This document shows, piece after piece, positions 20,765 to 32,400 of a stretch of 64,000 nt of DNA (positions are counted from its first letter, which is position 1; each line of letters starts with the position of its first letter). The translations under genes were made by a program, and so were the position numbers. Under the pieces are notes generated by a model. That model made no database searches and was not told where the DNA came from. It saw nothing but the letters and a program-made list of their open reading frames with translations. The stretch is from contig CM041465.1 in the NCBI GenBank assembly GCA_023213395.1, forward strand, positions 6,324,001 through 6,388,000. The letters run 5' to 3'. Source of the stretch: Cycas panzhihuaensis. Taxonomy: Eukaryota > Cycadophyta.

Positions 20765-22791
20765 AGAGGAGACTAGTTCCCTCTGTTCTGTTTGTTGCTG
20801 CTCAAGAAGATTCAAAGAAGGGCTTCAAACCCTTGGTGATGACCTTTGCCCTCCGAAGACAATCCAAGGTTTATTTGAGGCCATTTTCTTACAGGTTCAA
20901 ACTTCTTGAGCAGCATTGAAAGGCTAGAGCACTCCATATTCAGATCTGATTTTTTTTTTTTCAGATCACCTTCAAGGGTTTTGAGCAAGTTTACTCACAT
21001 TTTTTGTAATTTTTCTACTAAAATCTATATTTTTTAGCTATTTTTTTTCTCACATTTGGGTGCTAAGCTATTCTCTAGCCATTTGAAGCTCTCAAACTGA
21101 ATTTATTTGAAGTTTGAAGACCCTTGAAGGCTGTGAATCAATTTCTGGGCATTTTCAGCCTTGAAACCCCACTCAAAAAGCACAAAAAATTATTGTTTTT
21201 CATCTCTTTTTCTCATATCAAGTTGGTTGTCCACATACTAACCCTACATGCAGTTGTAGAAAACTTAAGGGAAGAATTTTAGTGATTAATACGAGGGTTT
21301 AAAATCCCAGACAATCGTACGGCTCTGGTTTTCCTTTCTCAAGGACGTGTAACTAACCATAACTTCAATTACTTGCATCTCTCTGCACACTTGACGAAAA
21401 GCCTTGAGATTTTAGAGGAAGTTGGATACCACTTGGGCACCCCTTCTCGTGAAGTTTTAGCATAAACAGAGGTCTCTACATGCTGTTCTCATCATTTGCA
21501 TATCCATGGGAGCCACCCAAGTCACGCTGCTATGAACAACCTTTTTTTTTATTTTGAAAAATTCAAATCAAACTTTTGATTTTTGAACCTTATGTTATAC
21601 TTTTAAGAATATTTCTCTGAATATTGTTGGTTGGATATTAAAATTTCTGGGTTTAAGTCCTCAATCAAGGCTCCCTATATGGTGTTCTTACTACTGAAAT
21701 TTACAAAAAATAAATAAATAAATAAATAAAATTCAACCTTTGTTTTTTGCTTTTTAAGCTTTTTTTAACACTTAATTAATGTTGCATAAGTGTTAATTGG
21801 CTTAGGTGAAGTGATTTTAAGTGTTTTCACATTGTAAAAGTGATATTTATCACTATTTCAAATACTTCTTTAAGGCACCTTGCATGGTGACCTATTGCCC
21901 TTAGTCTCAAAAAAAGCTCAAAAATACTTTGTACTTAATAAAATCACTTCCTTTTTAATCATTGGGACTATTTTAAAGTCCCAACACTTGGTGCTTGGTG
22001 TCCTATTTTGTAAATGGTTCTCTTACCTTCACTTTTGAGCATTAAAAGGAATCCATTTATACCTATATCACTAAGTTTTGCCTTACTTCATTGAGTACTT
22101 AAGCATATTTTCAAAGTACTTTTTTGCAAAACTCATTGTAATCAAGCATCTATTTTTTTACTTGGATCTATATAAGCACTACACTTCATTAAAGTTCTCA
22201 TTGTAATAACACTTCAAGTGTTCATATTGATGTACTAAATTGCTTCTCTTTGAATCCACTTTCATTGTAAAGCTTAATCAAGTATTTTTATAAGTACATC
22301 ATCCAAGTAAATAAATCTAAGTTCACTTTAAAAACTTCTAAAAGATGACTTAAAATCTTATTGGAGAGGCCCGAAAAAGGTTCAAACCTTGCCTCTGAAA
22401 TAACCTTAAGCTTGGTGCATTCCCTAGGGGACCAACCGACGGTACAATCAGTGCATGACAATTAAGGTTGCTTGAGGTAAAGGAGGTTCGAAAAGGGTGT
22501 TATTGGGGCTTTGAATCTTAGGAAAAGTATGGTATGTCCATGCCAATCAACCCTACCTGCCTTGTCATAGATTTAACTTGGCCAACTGTTGGATCTCTTC
22601 TATAGATTAGAGTTGGACCAACTCCATAGCCTAGCCCTCCACCCCTCATCATTCCATTCAGTTGTTGGACCTTCTAGTAAGATCATGACTGTTGGTTTCA
22701 TTAGAAGGTGGAACTTAAGTGACAAAAGCTTTAAGTTTCCAAGTTATTTGCTAGATTCAAGCTTTATAACTAAAACATGGCTATTATCAAT
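20765..22791 (+). other. E leader (2.0 kb)
   Basis: This is long untranslated AT-rich leader with no convincing reading frame. It contains an (AAAT)n microsatellite at about 21705-21731. A more GC-rich patch at 22360-22530 has short inverted words (CCTTAAGC...AATTAAGG, TGGTGCATTCC...AGTGCATGAC) that may fold. Confidence 0.75.
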
Positions 22792-23760
22792 ATGTTAAAT
22801 ACATGCACCATTTGATTAACAGGTCAAGATAACTATCAAGAATGGAAGAGACTCACTCAGAATTTGTTGATCATAAATGAATTTTGGAGTTATGTTTCTA
22901 GGAGACTACCTCAACCTGTACCTATTATCAATGGCAATGTAACTGTGTAACCTGATAATGCTTTAGTTGCTGCTTGGGAATCCAAAGATGAAATCACTTT
23001 AGCATTCCTTCATATGATTGTTGATGTGCATGTAGATCAAAACATTGCTTGTACTAAAACTTCTAAGGAAGCTTGGGACATTTTATCCTTATTGTATGAA
23101 AGGTGAGATGAAGCTCACATTTTAATGGTTAAAGCCAAATTGTATTCTGTAAAATTTGTCAAGCCCATGTCAGCTTTTCTTTCCTCCATCAAAGAGGTAT
23201 GTAATAAATTGAATACACTAGGTAGTCCAGCTACAAGAGATGAACTGATCACATCTATCATGAAAGTTTTACCCAAGGACTACAATGGCTTCATATCATC
23301 TACTACAAAAGATGGTTCTCTCAAAAGAATGGCATTCAATGAATTTGAAAGTCTACAACTTTAAGAAGAACAAATCTACACTAAAGATAATGAGGAGGAA
23401 CCATCTACATCAGGTGCATTCACGGCCAACTCAAAGGCTAAACAACACCCCAAACCTACACTCTCAAAGTAGTTTGGGAACATGAACATTGGGTCCTCAA
23501 GAACCAATGTTGTATATCATTATTATGGTAAACTTAGCCACATAGCACCTGATTGTCAGAAAAAACAAGCAGATCTACGTCAATAATAGCAGCAACCACG
23601 TCAACCAAATCAACGACAGTAGCAGCCACGTCAGCAGTACCAACAAAGATTCTAGCAACAACAACAACAGCAGCAACCCCCTTGACCAAATTGAGGTGCC
23701 TATCAAGTAGGTCAAAGAGGAAGGGGGGGATTTAGAGGTGGCAATCAACGCCACTATAAT
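22792..23760 (+). pseudogene. E gag
   Basis: From ATG 22792, after an early TGA, the frame reads LTGQDNYQEWKRLTQNLLI, then WESKDEITLAFLHMIVDVHV, KEAWDILSLLYER and MVKAKLYSVKFVKPMSAFLS: copia Gag with a UBN2-type domain. The zinc knuckle at about 23512-23556 reads YHYYGKLSHIAPDC: both leading Cys are Tyr, each a single G-to-A change. A Gln/Arg-rich tract (about 23560-23690) has at least five stops, all at expected Gln codons. Gag would assemble particles. Confidence 0.9.
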
Positions 23761-25110
23761 CAGTTTGTAGATGAAGACAAACTGTTTTGTGCATATCAAA
23801 CATCCAAGGTTGATGAAACTTGGATTATTGATTCTAGAGCCTCACAACACATGACTGGAAGTGAAGAGCTCCTCACTGACATCAAGGAAGGTAAAGGTCA
23901 ATCAGTGACCTTTGGGAACAATCAATCTGTTAAAATTTCTAGAGTATGCACAATAACTCCATTTCATTCTTCATCAAATCCTTCCTCCTCATTTCCCGAT
24001 GGCAATGCCTACTTCATACCTTCGATGGACAAGAACTTACTATCTGTTAACAAGTTGGATAAGCAACAGATGAGTGTCTTGTTTAGAAATGGGAAATGTA
24101 TAATCAGTGACAAAGATGACCAAGTAGTAGCTGTTGGCTATTAGAATCAAGGCCTCTACAAATTGGATGCAAATAATATGACACTTGATTCTGCTTACTC
24201 TGGTTTAATTGTCACTCCATAGTTGTCCAAGATGCAACTTTGGCATCAACATCTAGGCCATTTAAGCTTAGATAATTTGAGGCAGATGGTCAACAAGAAT
24301 ATGGTACATGGCCTTCCAAAGATATATGGCACTAAATATCTTTGTGAAGTGTGCATTATGGGAACTCAACATCGCTTGCCTTTCCCTAAAGGTAAAGCAT
24401 AGCTTGCATCACATCCTTTGCAATTGGTATATTCAGTTTTATATGGACCTGTGTCCACAGCATCTTTTGGAAAAGATTTGTATTACATCTCCTTCATTGA
24501 TGACTTTTCTCATAAAGTCTGGGTCTACTTCATCAAATACAAATCCGAAGCATTTTCTAAGTTCAAAGAATTCAAGCTTGAAGTAGAAAATGAGTCTGGA
24601 CACTCAATCAAAACATTAAGGACAAATAATGGAGGTGAATTTACTTCAAATGAATTCACCTAATTCTGTAAGGATAATGGCATTCAGAGACATATAACTA
24701 TTTCTCACACTCCTCAATAAAATGGAGTCTCTGAGTGAATGAACAGAACTTTGGCTAATAAAGCCAAAGCAATGATGCATGCACAAGGACTCACTCAAGC
24801 TTACTGGGCAGAAGCATTTCACACAGCAGCCTATGTAGTCAATCACAGTCCAACTACAACAGTCACCAATATGACACCTGAGGAGGCATGGTCTGGTAAA
24901 AAGCCAACTGTCAGCCATTTGAGGACATTTGGGTGCACTGCTTATATGCACATCCCTGATCAACAAAGGATAAAATTAGACAAGCATAGTCTAAAATATA
25001 TCTTTGTAGGATATGCCATTCATAGCAAAGCCTACAAGTTGTAGGACCCCATGTAGAAGAAAATGCATCTCTCAAGAGATGTCATCTTTGCTAAAAAAGA
25101 TCATAAGGAG
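23760..25110 (+). pseudogene. E pol, first half: protease and integrase
   Basis: Protease active site TWIIDSRASQHMT has DSG changed to DSR. Pre-integrase reads LWHQHLGHLSLDNLRQMV and CEVCIMGTQHRLPF, so the HHCC zinc ligands are visible. The integrase core shows FIDDFSHKVWVYFIKY, LRTNNGGEFTSNEF (the Asp of the usual SDNGGE is Asn) and HTPQ, stop, NGVSE, stop, MNRTLANKAK. The C-terminal part is FGCTAYMHIPDQQRIKLDKH and IFVGYAIHSKAYKL. Frame is kept; inactivation is by nonsense and missense changes. Confidence 0.9.
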
Positions 25111-25359
25111 TTACAAACAACATCCATGCAACCTCCCATTGACAAAGACAAGAAGATTGTTGAGGCCTTCCTTACCTCTCAATCTTCTACACCATGTACA
25201 TCATCTGCACCTGTTGGACTGTCCACATCATTTGATCTGTCTCCACTTGATCCAAGCACATCCTCTATTGACCAACCACTTAGACCAGAAGATCTTGAGG
25301 TTCAAGTTACTTCGATTCAAAAGTTACCAAAATGGTACACTCAAACAGTTTAGGACGAC

Positions 25360-26960
25360 CACATCATTGAAGGAAAATGTCCATCAAAATACAGGCAGTA
25401 AACCAATTATGCACTTATGGCTGAAGTGCTATGTGTTGATGAGCCTTTCACTTTTGAGGAGGCTTCTAAAAATGAAAATTGGAAGGCTTCCATGGATGAA
25501 GAAATATATTCTATTGAAAAGAATGGTACTTGGGATTTGGTTGAATTGCCTAAACACAAACAGACAATCAGTTGCAAATGGGTCTACAAGACCAAATTCC
25601 ATTCTGATGGTTCACTTAAGTGGCAGAAAGGCCACCTTATGGCAAAATGATTCAAACAAAAAGAAGGCATAGACTATGAGGAGACTTTTGCACTAGTGGC
25701 AAATATGAACATTATCAGACTCATATTGGCCTTAGCTGCTCAATGCAAATGGCCAGTCTATCAGATGGACGTGAAGAGCGTCTTTCTTAATGACGATCTT
25801 CAGGAGGAGGTATACTTAGAGCAACCTCCCGGTTACAAAGTACAAGGCAAGGAGCATTTTATATGTCACCTAAAAAAGGTGTTATATGGCTTGAAACAAG
25901 ATCCAAGAGCATGGTACTCAAAGATCGATGATTACTTCTTGACACATGGGTTTCATCGATCTACTTCATATCCTAATCCGTATATAAAATATGAAAAGAA
26001 CCATGTCATTTTTGTCTCCTTGTATGTATATGACTTAATGATCATTAGCAGTGACACTAAGATGATACACATTCTCCAAGATGACTTGAAGAGAAGTTTC
26101 GAGAGGACAGATCTTGGACTTCTCCATTATTTTTTAGGCTTTGAGATATGACAATAGCCAAGCTATATCTTCATCTCCCAAGTGAAATATTCTTGGGATA
26201 TTTTGCAGCGGTTCAGGATACAAGACTACAAACTAGCACCTACACTAATGGAGAATGGATCTAAGCTTACTCTCAATGAGGAAGCTGCACCAACAGATCC
26301 CACACTTTATCAGTAGTTGATTAGGAGTCTCATTTATCTCACCATTACTCAACTAGACATTTCATTTGTAGTTGGGATTTGCTCACGATACATGTCTCAA
26401 CCCAATCAGATACATTGGAATGCAGCTAAACACATACTTAAATACATCAAAGGTACATTGTAGCATGGCCTTGAGTATGCGCATAATGAGAACTTCACTC
26501 TGGAAGGGTTCTCAGATTCTGATTGGGCAGGTTGCCAAGATAGCAGAAGATCAACCTCGGGATACTGGTTTTCCCTTGGTTCAGTAGTTGTTTCGTGGAG
26601 TTACAAGAAGCAACCCAATGTTACCTTGTCCTCCATCGAAGCAGAGTACAAAGCTGCAGTCAGCGTAACTTGTGAAGCTATCTGGCTATGACGGATTCTT
26701 TGGGAACTTAGACTTGAGCAAAATCACCCCACCAGGATATATTGTAACAATCAAAGTGTACTCAAGTTAGCCAAGAATCTAATTTTTCATGCATAGGCAA
26801 AATACATCGAGGTTCACCATCACTTCATCAGAGAGCATGTGTAGAATGGTGAGATCAACCTCCAGTACAGACCTATAGAGGAGCAGACAGTAGATATCTT
26901 TACCAAGCCTCTTGGTAGAGAAAAGTTTATAAAATTCAGAGATGGTCTTGGTATTTGACT
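25360..26960 (+). pseudogene. E pol, second half: RT and RNase H
   Basis: RT starts FTFEEASKNENWKASMDEEI, then SCKWVYKTKFHSDGSLKW, YEETFALVANMNIIRLIL, YQMDVKSVFLNDDLQEEVYL and LKKVLYGLKQDPRAWYSKI. The palm is YVYDLMIISSD, where the first catalytic Asp of YVDD is Tyr. LGLLHYFLGFEI and SFVVGICSRYMSQPNQIHW lead to RNase H: FSDSDWAGCQDSRRSTSGYW, SSIEAEYKAAVSV, YCNNQSVLKLAKN, EVHHHFIREHV. Stops occur at about 26150, 26315, 26461 and 26688. It is otherwise collinear to the polypurine tract. Confidence 0.91.
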
Positions 26961-26976
26961 TAACATTGTAAACAAT

Positions 26977-26985
26977 AAAGGGGGG
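26977..26985 (+). promoter_or_regulatory. E polypurine tract
   Basis: AAAGGGGGG directly precedes the 3' LTR at 26986. Confidence 0.88.
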
Positions 26986-27535
26986 AGTTAAACCTTATGT
27001 TTACATGTTAAAATAATATACTTTAATTTTTATGCAATATGTGTACTTTTGTACTTTAGGGGTGACTTATCACTTAAGTGATAAAGTGCACACCCACATT
27101 CTTTCTAGTGACACAACATTGTCACTAAAGGGTCAAATGGATCCTCATGCATTTTTGCTCACATGAGAGCCCAAAAAGACATGTCCTAAATGCAAGGCAT
27201 GTATCTTAGATGTTTGACACTTGTCAAACATCCAAGGCCTTAGGTCTCTCATTTTACTCTATATAATGAGACCTCTTTTCATTGTCTCAAAAGAAAGTTG
27301 GAGCTGTATTGTTATGTTGTCAGTTTGCTAATCAAACTATTTATTCTTTGGAGGTTGGACCAATTCCAACTCCACACATTTGGTATCATTTCTCTTGCTA
27401 CTTCATTTTATGCTTTGTCTCTTATACTTTCTTTCATCTTGAGAGTATTATACTTGTTAAGTATTTGTGCTTCTAGAACTAGAGTGATCCTAGCTTTTAG
27501 ATCTTGGGACTGTAAGGCCATTAGGCCTCTTTTCA
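26986..27535 (+). repeat. E 3' LTR
   Basis: It is 550 bp and about 95-96% identical to 20196-20747. Its first base has mutated (AG instead of TG). Confidence 0.95.
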
Positions 27536-29705
27536 CAAGGGTAACTATGAGTTTGTATTAGTACCATTATCGATCCATCTTATACAAATATTTGTGTTGA
27601 GTTATATCATTGTATTGAGTCATTCTTAATGAATGGGCATTCAGTTTGAAGATAGACTAATTTTACTTATGTTTTTAATATGTATTTGGTTCTAATTTGG
27701 ACCGATTAATTTGACAAGGGGCACTATCATAAGAGGATCTCCCTCTCGTCACAAATTTGGCAGAAACATTCTAATAGTAGCCATCTTCTATGGAGGGGAA
27801 GAGCTAATAGATTGTCTCATTGGTCGAGAAATGGAGGCTGAATATAAAGTAGAGATTGTCGCTTTGAAAGAAAAATTAAAGGAGAAAGCTGTAATTATTG
27901 CTACCCTCACCCAAATTAAACCTTAAACCCTAAATCCTAAACCCTAAAATCCAGCTATAGTAGATCCAAGGTAATAAAAGCGACCTTGATGCAAAGTGGG
28001 AGAGAAGCAAAATCCAAAATTTTGAAATTAAGCAAGGATGTTAAACCTTTTTTATTGACTCAAGATGGATATTAAGATGAAATGTGGTGTGTGGGTGATT
28101 TTGGATAATGCAAACATAGGAATGCATATTTATCCTAACTTGAGGAATACAAGAATCCACCATTTAAGAGTTGTACGAAGGAATGTACACCAGAAAATAA
28201 TGAAAAAAGGCCAAAACAAAGCTTTCAGGGAATGTATGGCAAGTTCTGAAATGTAACATAATCCAGAATGCATCTTGAGCATACTTTAAGGAACACATGT
28301 CTAAAACGAGATGATACACTCCAAAAGTGTTGATGTTATCCCCAAGCATATGTTTGTATGGTCATATGAATAAAAAGATGTATTAAGAGGTGTAATTAAT
28401 ATGCATTGACATATAATTTTGATTTGTTGTAAAAAGGTACAATTATGATTAGAAGTCATTATTGTTCGTAAGAAAAGCACAGATAATGTATTTATTATTC
28501 ATTTAATAGCCATTTTAATGTGAGAGTTGAGTACACGTATGGGATGTTATATTAGAATGCATGTAAAACATTACCCAAAGTGATGTAAAGCCATTAGATA
28601 TTCATATTATTTAATGAAATTATGAATTACATAGAAAACTATGTATTTTATGCATGATTATGATTAATTTATGGGTTTATGTTTGTGTGATGGTGGATAT
28701 GATGGCATTGTGACAATGACATGGTGATATTTTATTAATATGGCATATGTGTCATTTGTGATAACATTGTATGTTGACTAGGCCCTAATTAGACTACTAG
28801 AAAGTGGGCCCCTTAATAAGTGCTCTTTTATAGCGATGAAAGGGAAGTCTATAGTAATATTACTTTATAGTAATTAAACAATTAGAGATAATAACCCATT
28901 GGCCAACTATGTGGTGGAAACACTATAAAAGCCATTAGATACTATGTAATTAAGTGGAGAGGAGAGTACCAAAGATCCAGTAGCATCTATGGGTAAGAGA
29001 GAGTTCTTTAACTTCTTCAATATAATACTAAAGCATGTTCCTAGTACCAACATTAGGTAAATATATTGCAATTCCTGTTACAATGTATATAAGATATCTT
29101 AACCATAAACTCACTACATGATTTTAATTAGCAAAATAAGATAGAAGATTCAAATGAAACACTTAACTAGATATCATAAATGCAAGTATATTACATCACT
29201 ATAGTGAAATTTTTCATATATATTTTGCATTTCAAATGGGTTCTCCAAATAGACACTTATTTACTAGAACTAATATTTTTATAATTTGAAATGAAAATAT
29301 GGTTAAAATTTTTTAAAAATAAACTTGCAAAAGGTATCTTTATCTTTTGTCTTAAATCTAATCTTAAAAAGTTATCAAAAATAAAAACTTGATATAGGAT
29401 TGCAACTATTTATTTTAAAGGCGTCAAAATGAGCTTTCCAAAATATCTGACAAAACTAAAATCTAAGTTCATACACAAAAGTTATAATAAAAATAATATA
29501 GATAGGCATAAAAATTTGGAACCATACCTATTAATTAGGCATTTAGAACTTTTGATTTAGTCCATAGTTATTTGCATATTCTCATATGACTTTCAGCTAA
29601 GAGTTCAAGGGATAAAGAGTAAACTTCATAAAATTATGTAATCCAATTAAATTTAACAAAAATATTTTCTATAAAATGGCTATACAAAATAAATAATTTT
29701 ACCCC
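27536..29705. other. Unassigned AT-rich DNA between E and I
   Basis: There is no copia coding motif and no LTR pair here. One + frame of 71 codons (27711-27926) ends in a Lys/Glu-rich, coiled-coil-like stretch (REMEAEYKVEIVALKEKLKE). I do not recognise it and would not call it a gene. Degenerate telomere-type repeats follow it. The part 28740-29040 (GGGCCCC, CTATAAAAGCC, then AGAGAGTTC) has the look of a promoter or a solo LTR, but no partner was found. Confidence 0.5.
27918..27949 (+). repeat. Short interstitial telomere-like repeat (CCCTAAA-type)
   Basis: About four and a half heptamers of the plant telomere repeat occur in a row: AAACCTT, AAACCCT, AAATCCT, AAACCCT, AAAA. Two of the four are exact. 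They lie far from any sign of a chromosome end. Confidence 0.75.
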
Positions 29706-30060
29706 TATTAACGTGGTAGTTGTTTGTTAAGACACTAAGTTAATGTTAATGTAGTTTAACTAAGGTAATTAAGCAAAAAAGTGTGAATTATTCAGAGGGT
29801 TACAACCCTAATCAGGCGATACCTCTTGGAAGAGTACAAAAGCCTTGAGCCATTTTGTATTCAATATATTAAATCAATTGTGAAATAATAAATATAATCC
29901 AAAAGGATCTTTTGTGGTGGGTTTTTTCTTGGAAGGGTTTTCTCACCTAAATCCTATGTATTGTGCATCCATATTCTATGTGTATTTTTGTTTGCATGCT
30001 GTGTATTTCTAAAGATTCTATAGATATGAATATATCTATATAATTTCATGTTCCCAAATA
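29706..30060 (+). repeat. I 5' LTR
   Basis: It is 355 bp and collinear with 34619-34973. The shared block GGATCTTTTGTGGTGGG is the best-conserved part. Confidence 0.93.
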
Positions 30061-30074
30061 TTGTATCAAAGTCA
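30061..30074 (+). promoter_or_regulatory. I primer-binding site (decayed)
   Basis: TTGTATCAAAGTC abuts the 5' LTR and differs from TGGTATCAGAGCC at three positions. Confidence 0.75.
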
Positions 30075-31618
30075 TAGGGTACTACATAGCTGAAGCCTGA
30101 CGTTATGTGGAGTAATAAGATCGCCAATTTCCAAATGAAGTTGTCAAACCTAGGACTTATCTTGAGGGTCCATCAACTCTAGCAATGTATAGAATCAGGC
30201 ATAGTTATCAATGATGGTTGGGGCAGTGAAAATCATCAATCAACGAAGCATAAGAGTCTATTAAAGTCAATAATCAGATGTGAAGGCCACATGTGTGGTT
30301 TGAATTGGCTCGTTGGGGCCATCTAAAGTAGGTTGATCATCTATAGGGTTGATTTAAGCTAGCAAAGCATGTATTGATGATGATTCAGTGACTATGAGGA
30401 TAACCATCTATGTATACATAAGTAAGTCAGTTATATACTCATCTAAAGAACTATAAAATTAAAAAAGAGCAAGTTTTTTCTGGTGTTACATATATCTTGT
30501 CTATATAAGGGAGAGATTGGAGCCTATTTAGAATATTTTATGCCCTTTATACTAAGACTCGAATGGGTATATAGCAGAACAAAATGTCAATTACTGAATC
30601 TTGAGTCATAGTGCCTTTATTTGAGAGTGTGACCCCCATATCTCAATTGTATGCATGATTTGAGCCCACATCTATGTGTGAGGAGTTGGATGGGCTATTT
30701 TTATGCTGATTTAGCACTCTTAAGAGTTGGTTGGGCTATTTTTGTATTGATTTAGCACTCTTAAGAGTTGATTGGACACTTTATTATGGTGGTTGGGTGC
30801 TACTTGTGTTGACAAGGCATTATTTGTGTTGGTTGGGTACTTTGTTGTAATGGTTGTGTACATATTATGATGGTTGGATATGTTTAAGAGGCTGCTAGAC
30901 TAAAATCAGGTTGTTTACCAATCATACAGATATGTGTGGAGGTTCGAGTAACATTTGCAGGTCCATTTAAAAGCACATAGGCTCTGTATATGTTGCGAGA
31001 GCTACGTCCATTGAGAACTCATCGTGCATTATTTTCTTGAGTTATTTGATGAATATTTACTAAGTTTAGACCTTAGAATATTCTTAAATATATTTGGCAC
31101 ATGTTTTTTATTAGTATTCGATATATGCATTAAGTGAAAGGGCATGGGACCTTTATAAAAAGCCACATAACTTGGAATATGTCTTTTGGCATATTCCCTT
31201 TATATTTTAGTAATATAAAAGGCCCTTTAGACCATTGAGATATGACATATTACCTATTGTGAAGCATTTTGAGTCATTCTTGAGCTATTTTGAGCATAGA
31301 ATGAGGAGGATTACTGTGTTTTTTGGCTTGGAGACCATGCATCATTGCCTATGGAGCTGTCCTATAATCTTGGAACATTACTTTAAGCAACTTAAGGGTC
31401 CTTTTTTACATTTTTTGGGTTCATTTAAGCGCGTTTTAAGGCCATTTGTCAGGGGAAAACAGTCGGTGACCTACTTAACGTGTGTATAGTCAGTGTTTAG
31501 TGTTCCCTAGACTATGCCCTTGAGCCAGAGAAGGACATAGCAATGTATTTTTCTATAGAAGACAATCATTTGGCATTGTTTGATGTGTATTGAAGCTTGT
31601 TTCTCAAGATGGAGTGTC
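30075..31618 (+). other. I leader with nested hairpin
   Basis: Untranslated leader. The stretch 30680-30860 repeats TTGGTTGGGCTATTTTTGT-like phrases two to three times. A nested hairpin occupies 31137-31228, listed separately. No gene is visible; the 84-codon frame at 31235-31489 has no copia motif. Confidence 0.65.
31137..31228 (+). promoter_or_regulatory. Nested hairpin in the I leader
   Basis: The outer arms AAAGGGC (31137-31143) and GCCCTTT (31222-31228) are complementary. The inner arms GGAATATG (31174-31181) and CATATTCC (31190-31197) pair perfectly around an 8-base loop. The design parallels the B/M/K stem-loop, but the arm sequences differ. Confidence 0.5.
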
Positions 31619-32400
31619 TTATGCCTAAGGTTATCTTCAATGGTAATAATTTCAGCGAGTAGAAGGCCAATATGGAGCTCATTCTGATGGTGAATCAACT
31701 CTGGGGTATTATTAAGGCTAAGGTGGGTGCGATTCTATTAGACCATAAAGATTGTATTCATCTCAAAGAGAAGAAATTTATAGTTGTGACACTATTAAAA
31801 CTATCACAGGTGCCAGACTAGAGAGCCTTAGTTCATAATCTAGATGAACCAAACAAAATTTTGATAAAACTATATGATACCTTTGAGAAAAGGAAGACAA
31901 ATAGATATCTTACTCTAATGTTGGAGTTACTCAATTCACATGTGGAAGATGAGGACAACATCAACTCCTACCTGAACAAGATCACAAAATTAAAGAACAA
32001 GTTAGAAGAATTGAAGCAGAATTTGATTGATGATGTATTGTTGTTTGTGTTAATCATGTCAAAGTTGCTAACTGCGTTCGCCACTTTTCAGAACATTTAC
32101 GATAGATATAAGGTGATGGAGGCAGAGACTTTTGATGGGATTAAAAACCTAATTCTAGTGGAGGATGCCAAGCTAAAACATCATGGTATGCTTGGAGGTT
32201 CTAAATCAAGCCAGGCCCTAGCCATAAAGACTCAGAAGAAGGAGGACACTAAGGAGGAAAAGATCACATAGAGGTCAAGAGAGAGTTCACAAGAGAGAAG
32301 AAGTTTAATGAAAAATGTAATTACTACAAAAAGGATAGTCACTGAGAGAAGAAATATTGGTTCAAAAGACGTGACAAGCGCAAAGTAAGCCAGGACGATA
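31610..32400 (+). pseudogene. I gag
   Basis: LMPKVIFNGNNFSE, a stop, then KANMELILMVNQLW is the copia Gag opening. The body (NKILIKLYDTFEKRKTNRYL, LNSHVEDEDNINSYLNKITK) is open from 31861 to 32271 and is of the usual helical Gag type. A decayed zinc knuckle follows near 32319 (CNYYKKDSH, stop). Stops at about 31660 and 31818 interrupt the N-terminal part. Confidence 0.83.

Larger units (their letters stand above)
20196..27535 (+). mobile_element. Element E: nearly full-length copia retrotransposon
   Basis: The LTRs are 20196-20747 (552 bp) and 26986-27535 (550 bp), differing by about two dozen bases (4-5%). The purine tract AAAGGGGGG precedes the 3' LTR, whose TG has become AG. Flanks AAAGT and CAAGG match 3 of 5, so the TSD is weak. 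The coding part keeps essentially one frame from gag to RNase H with very few indels, but carries many nonsense codons, nearly all explicable by C-to-T or G-to-A changes. Confidence 0.94.

Noticed and set aside
20494-20909. Short + frames in the E 5' LTR and after it, also seen at 27282-27561
   Set aside because: They repeat because the LTR repeats. They cover promoter-type and U5 sequence and have no protein motif.
27918-27949. Telomere-like tract as a chromosome end
   Set aside because: Only about four degenerate units, with ordinary sequence on both sides.
28740-29040. Solo LTR or promoter around CTATAAAAGCC
   Set aside because: No partner copy in the window and no clear TG...CA ends or duplication, so it is only mentioned in the gap entry.
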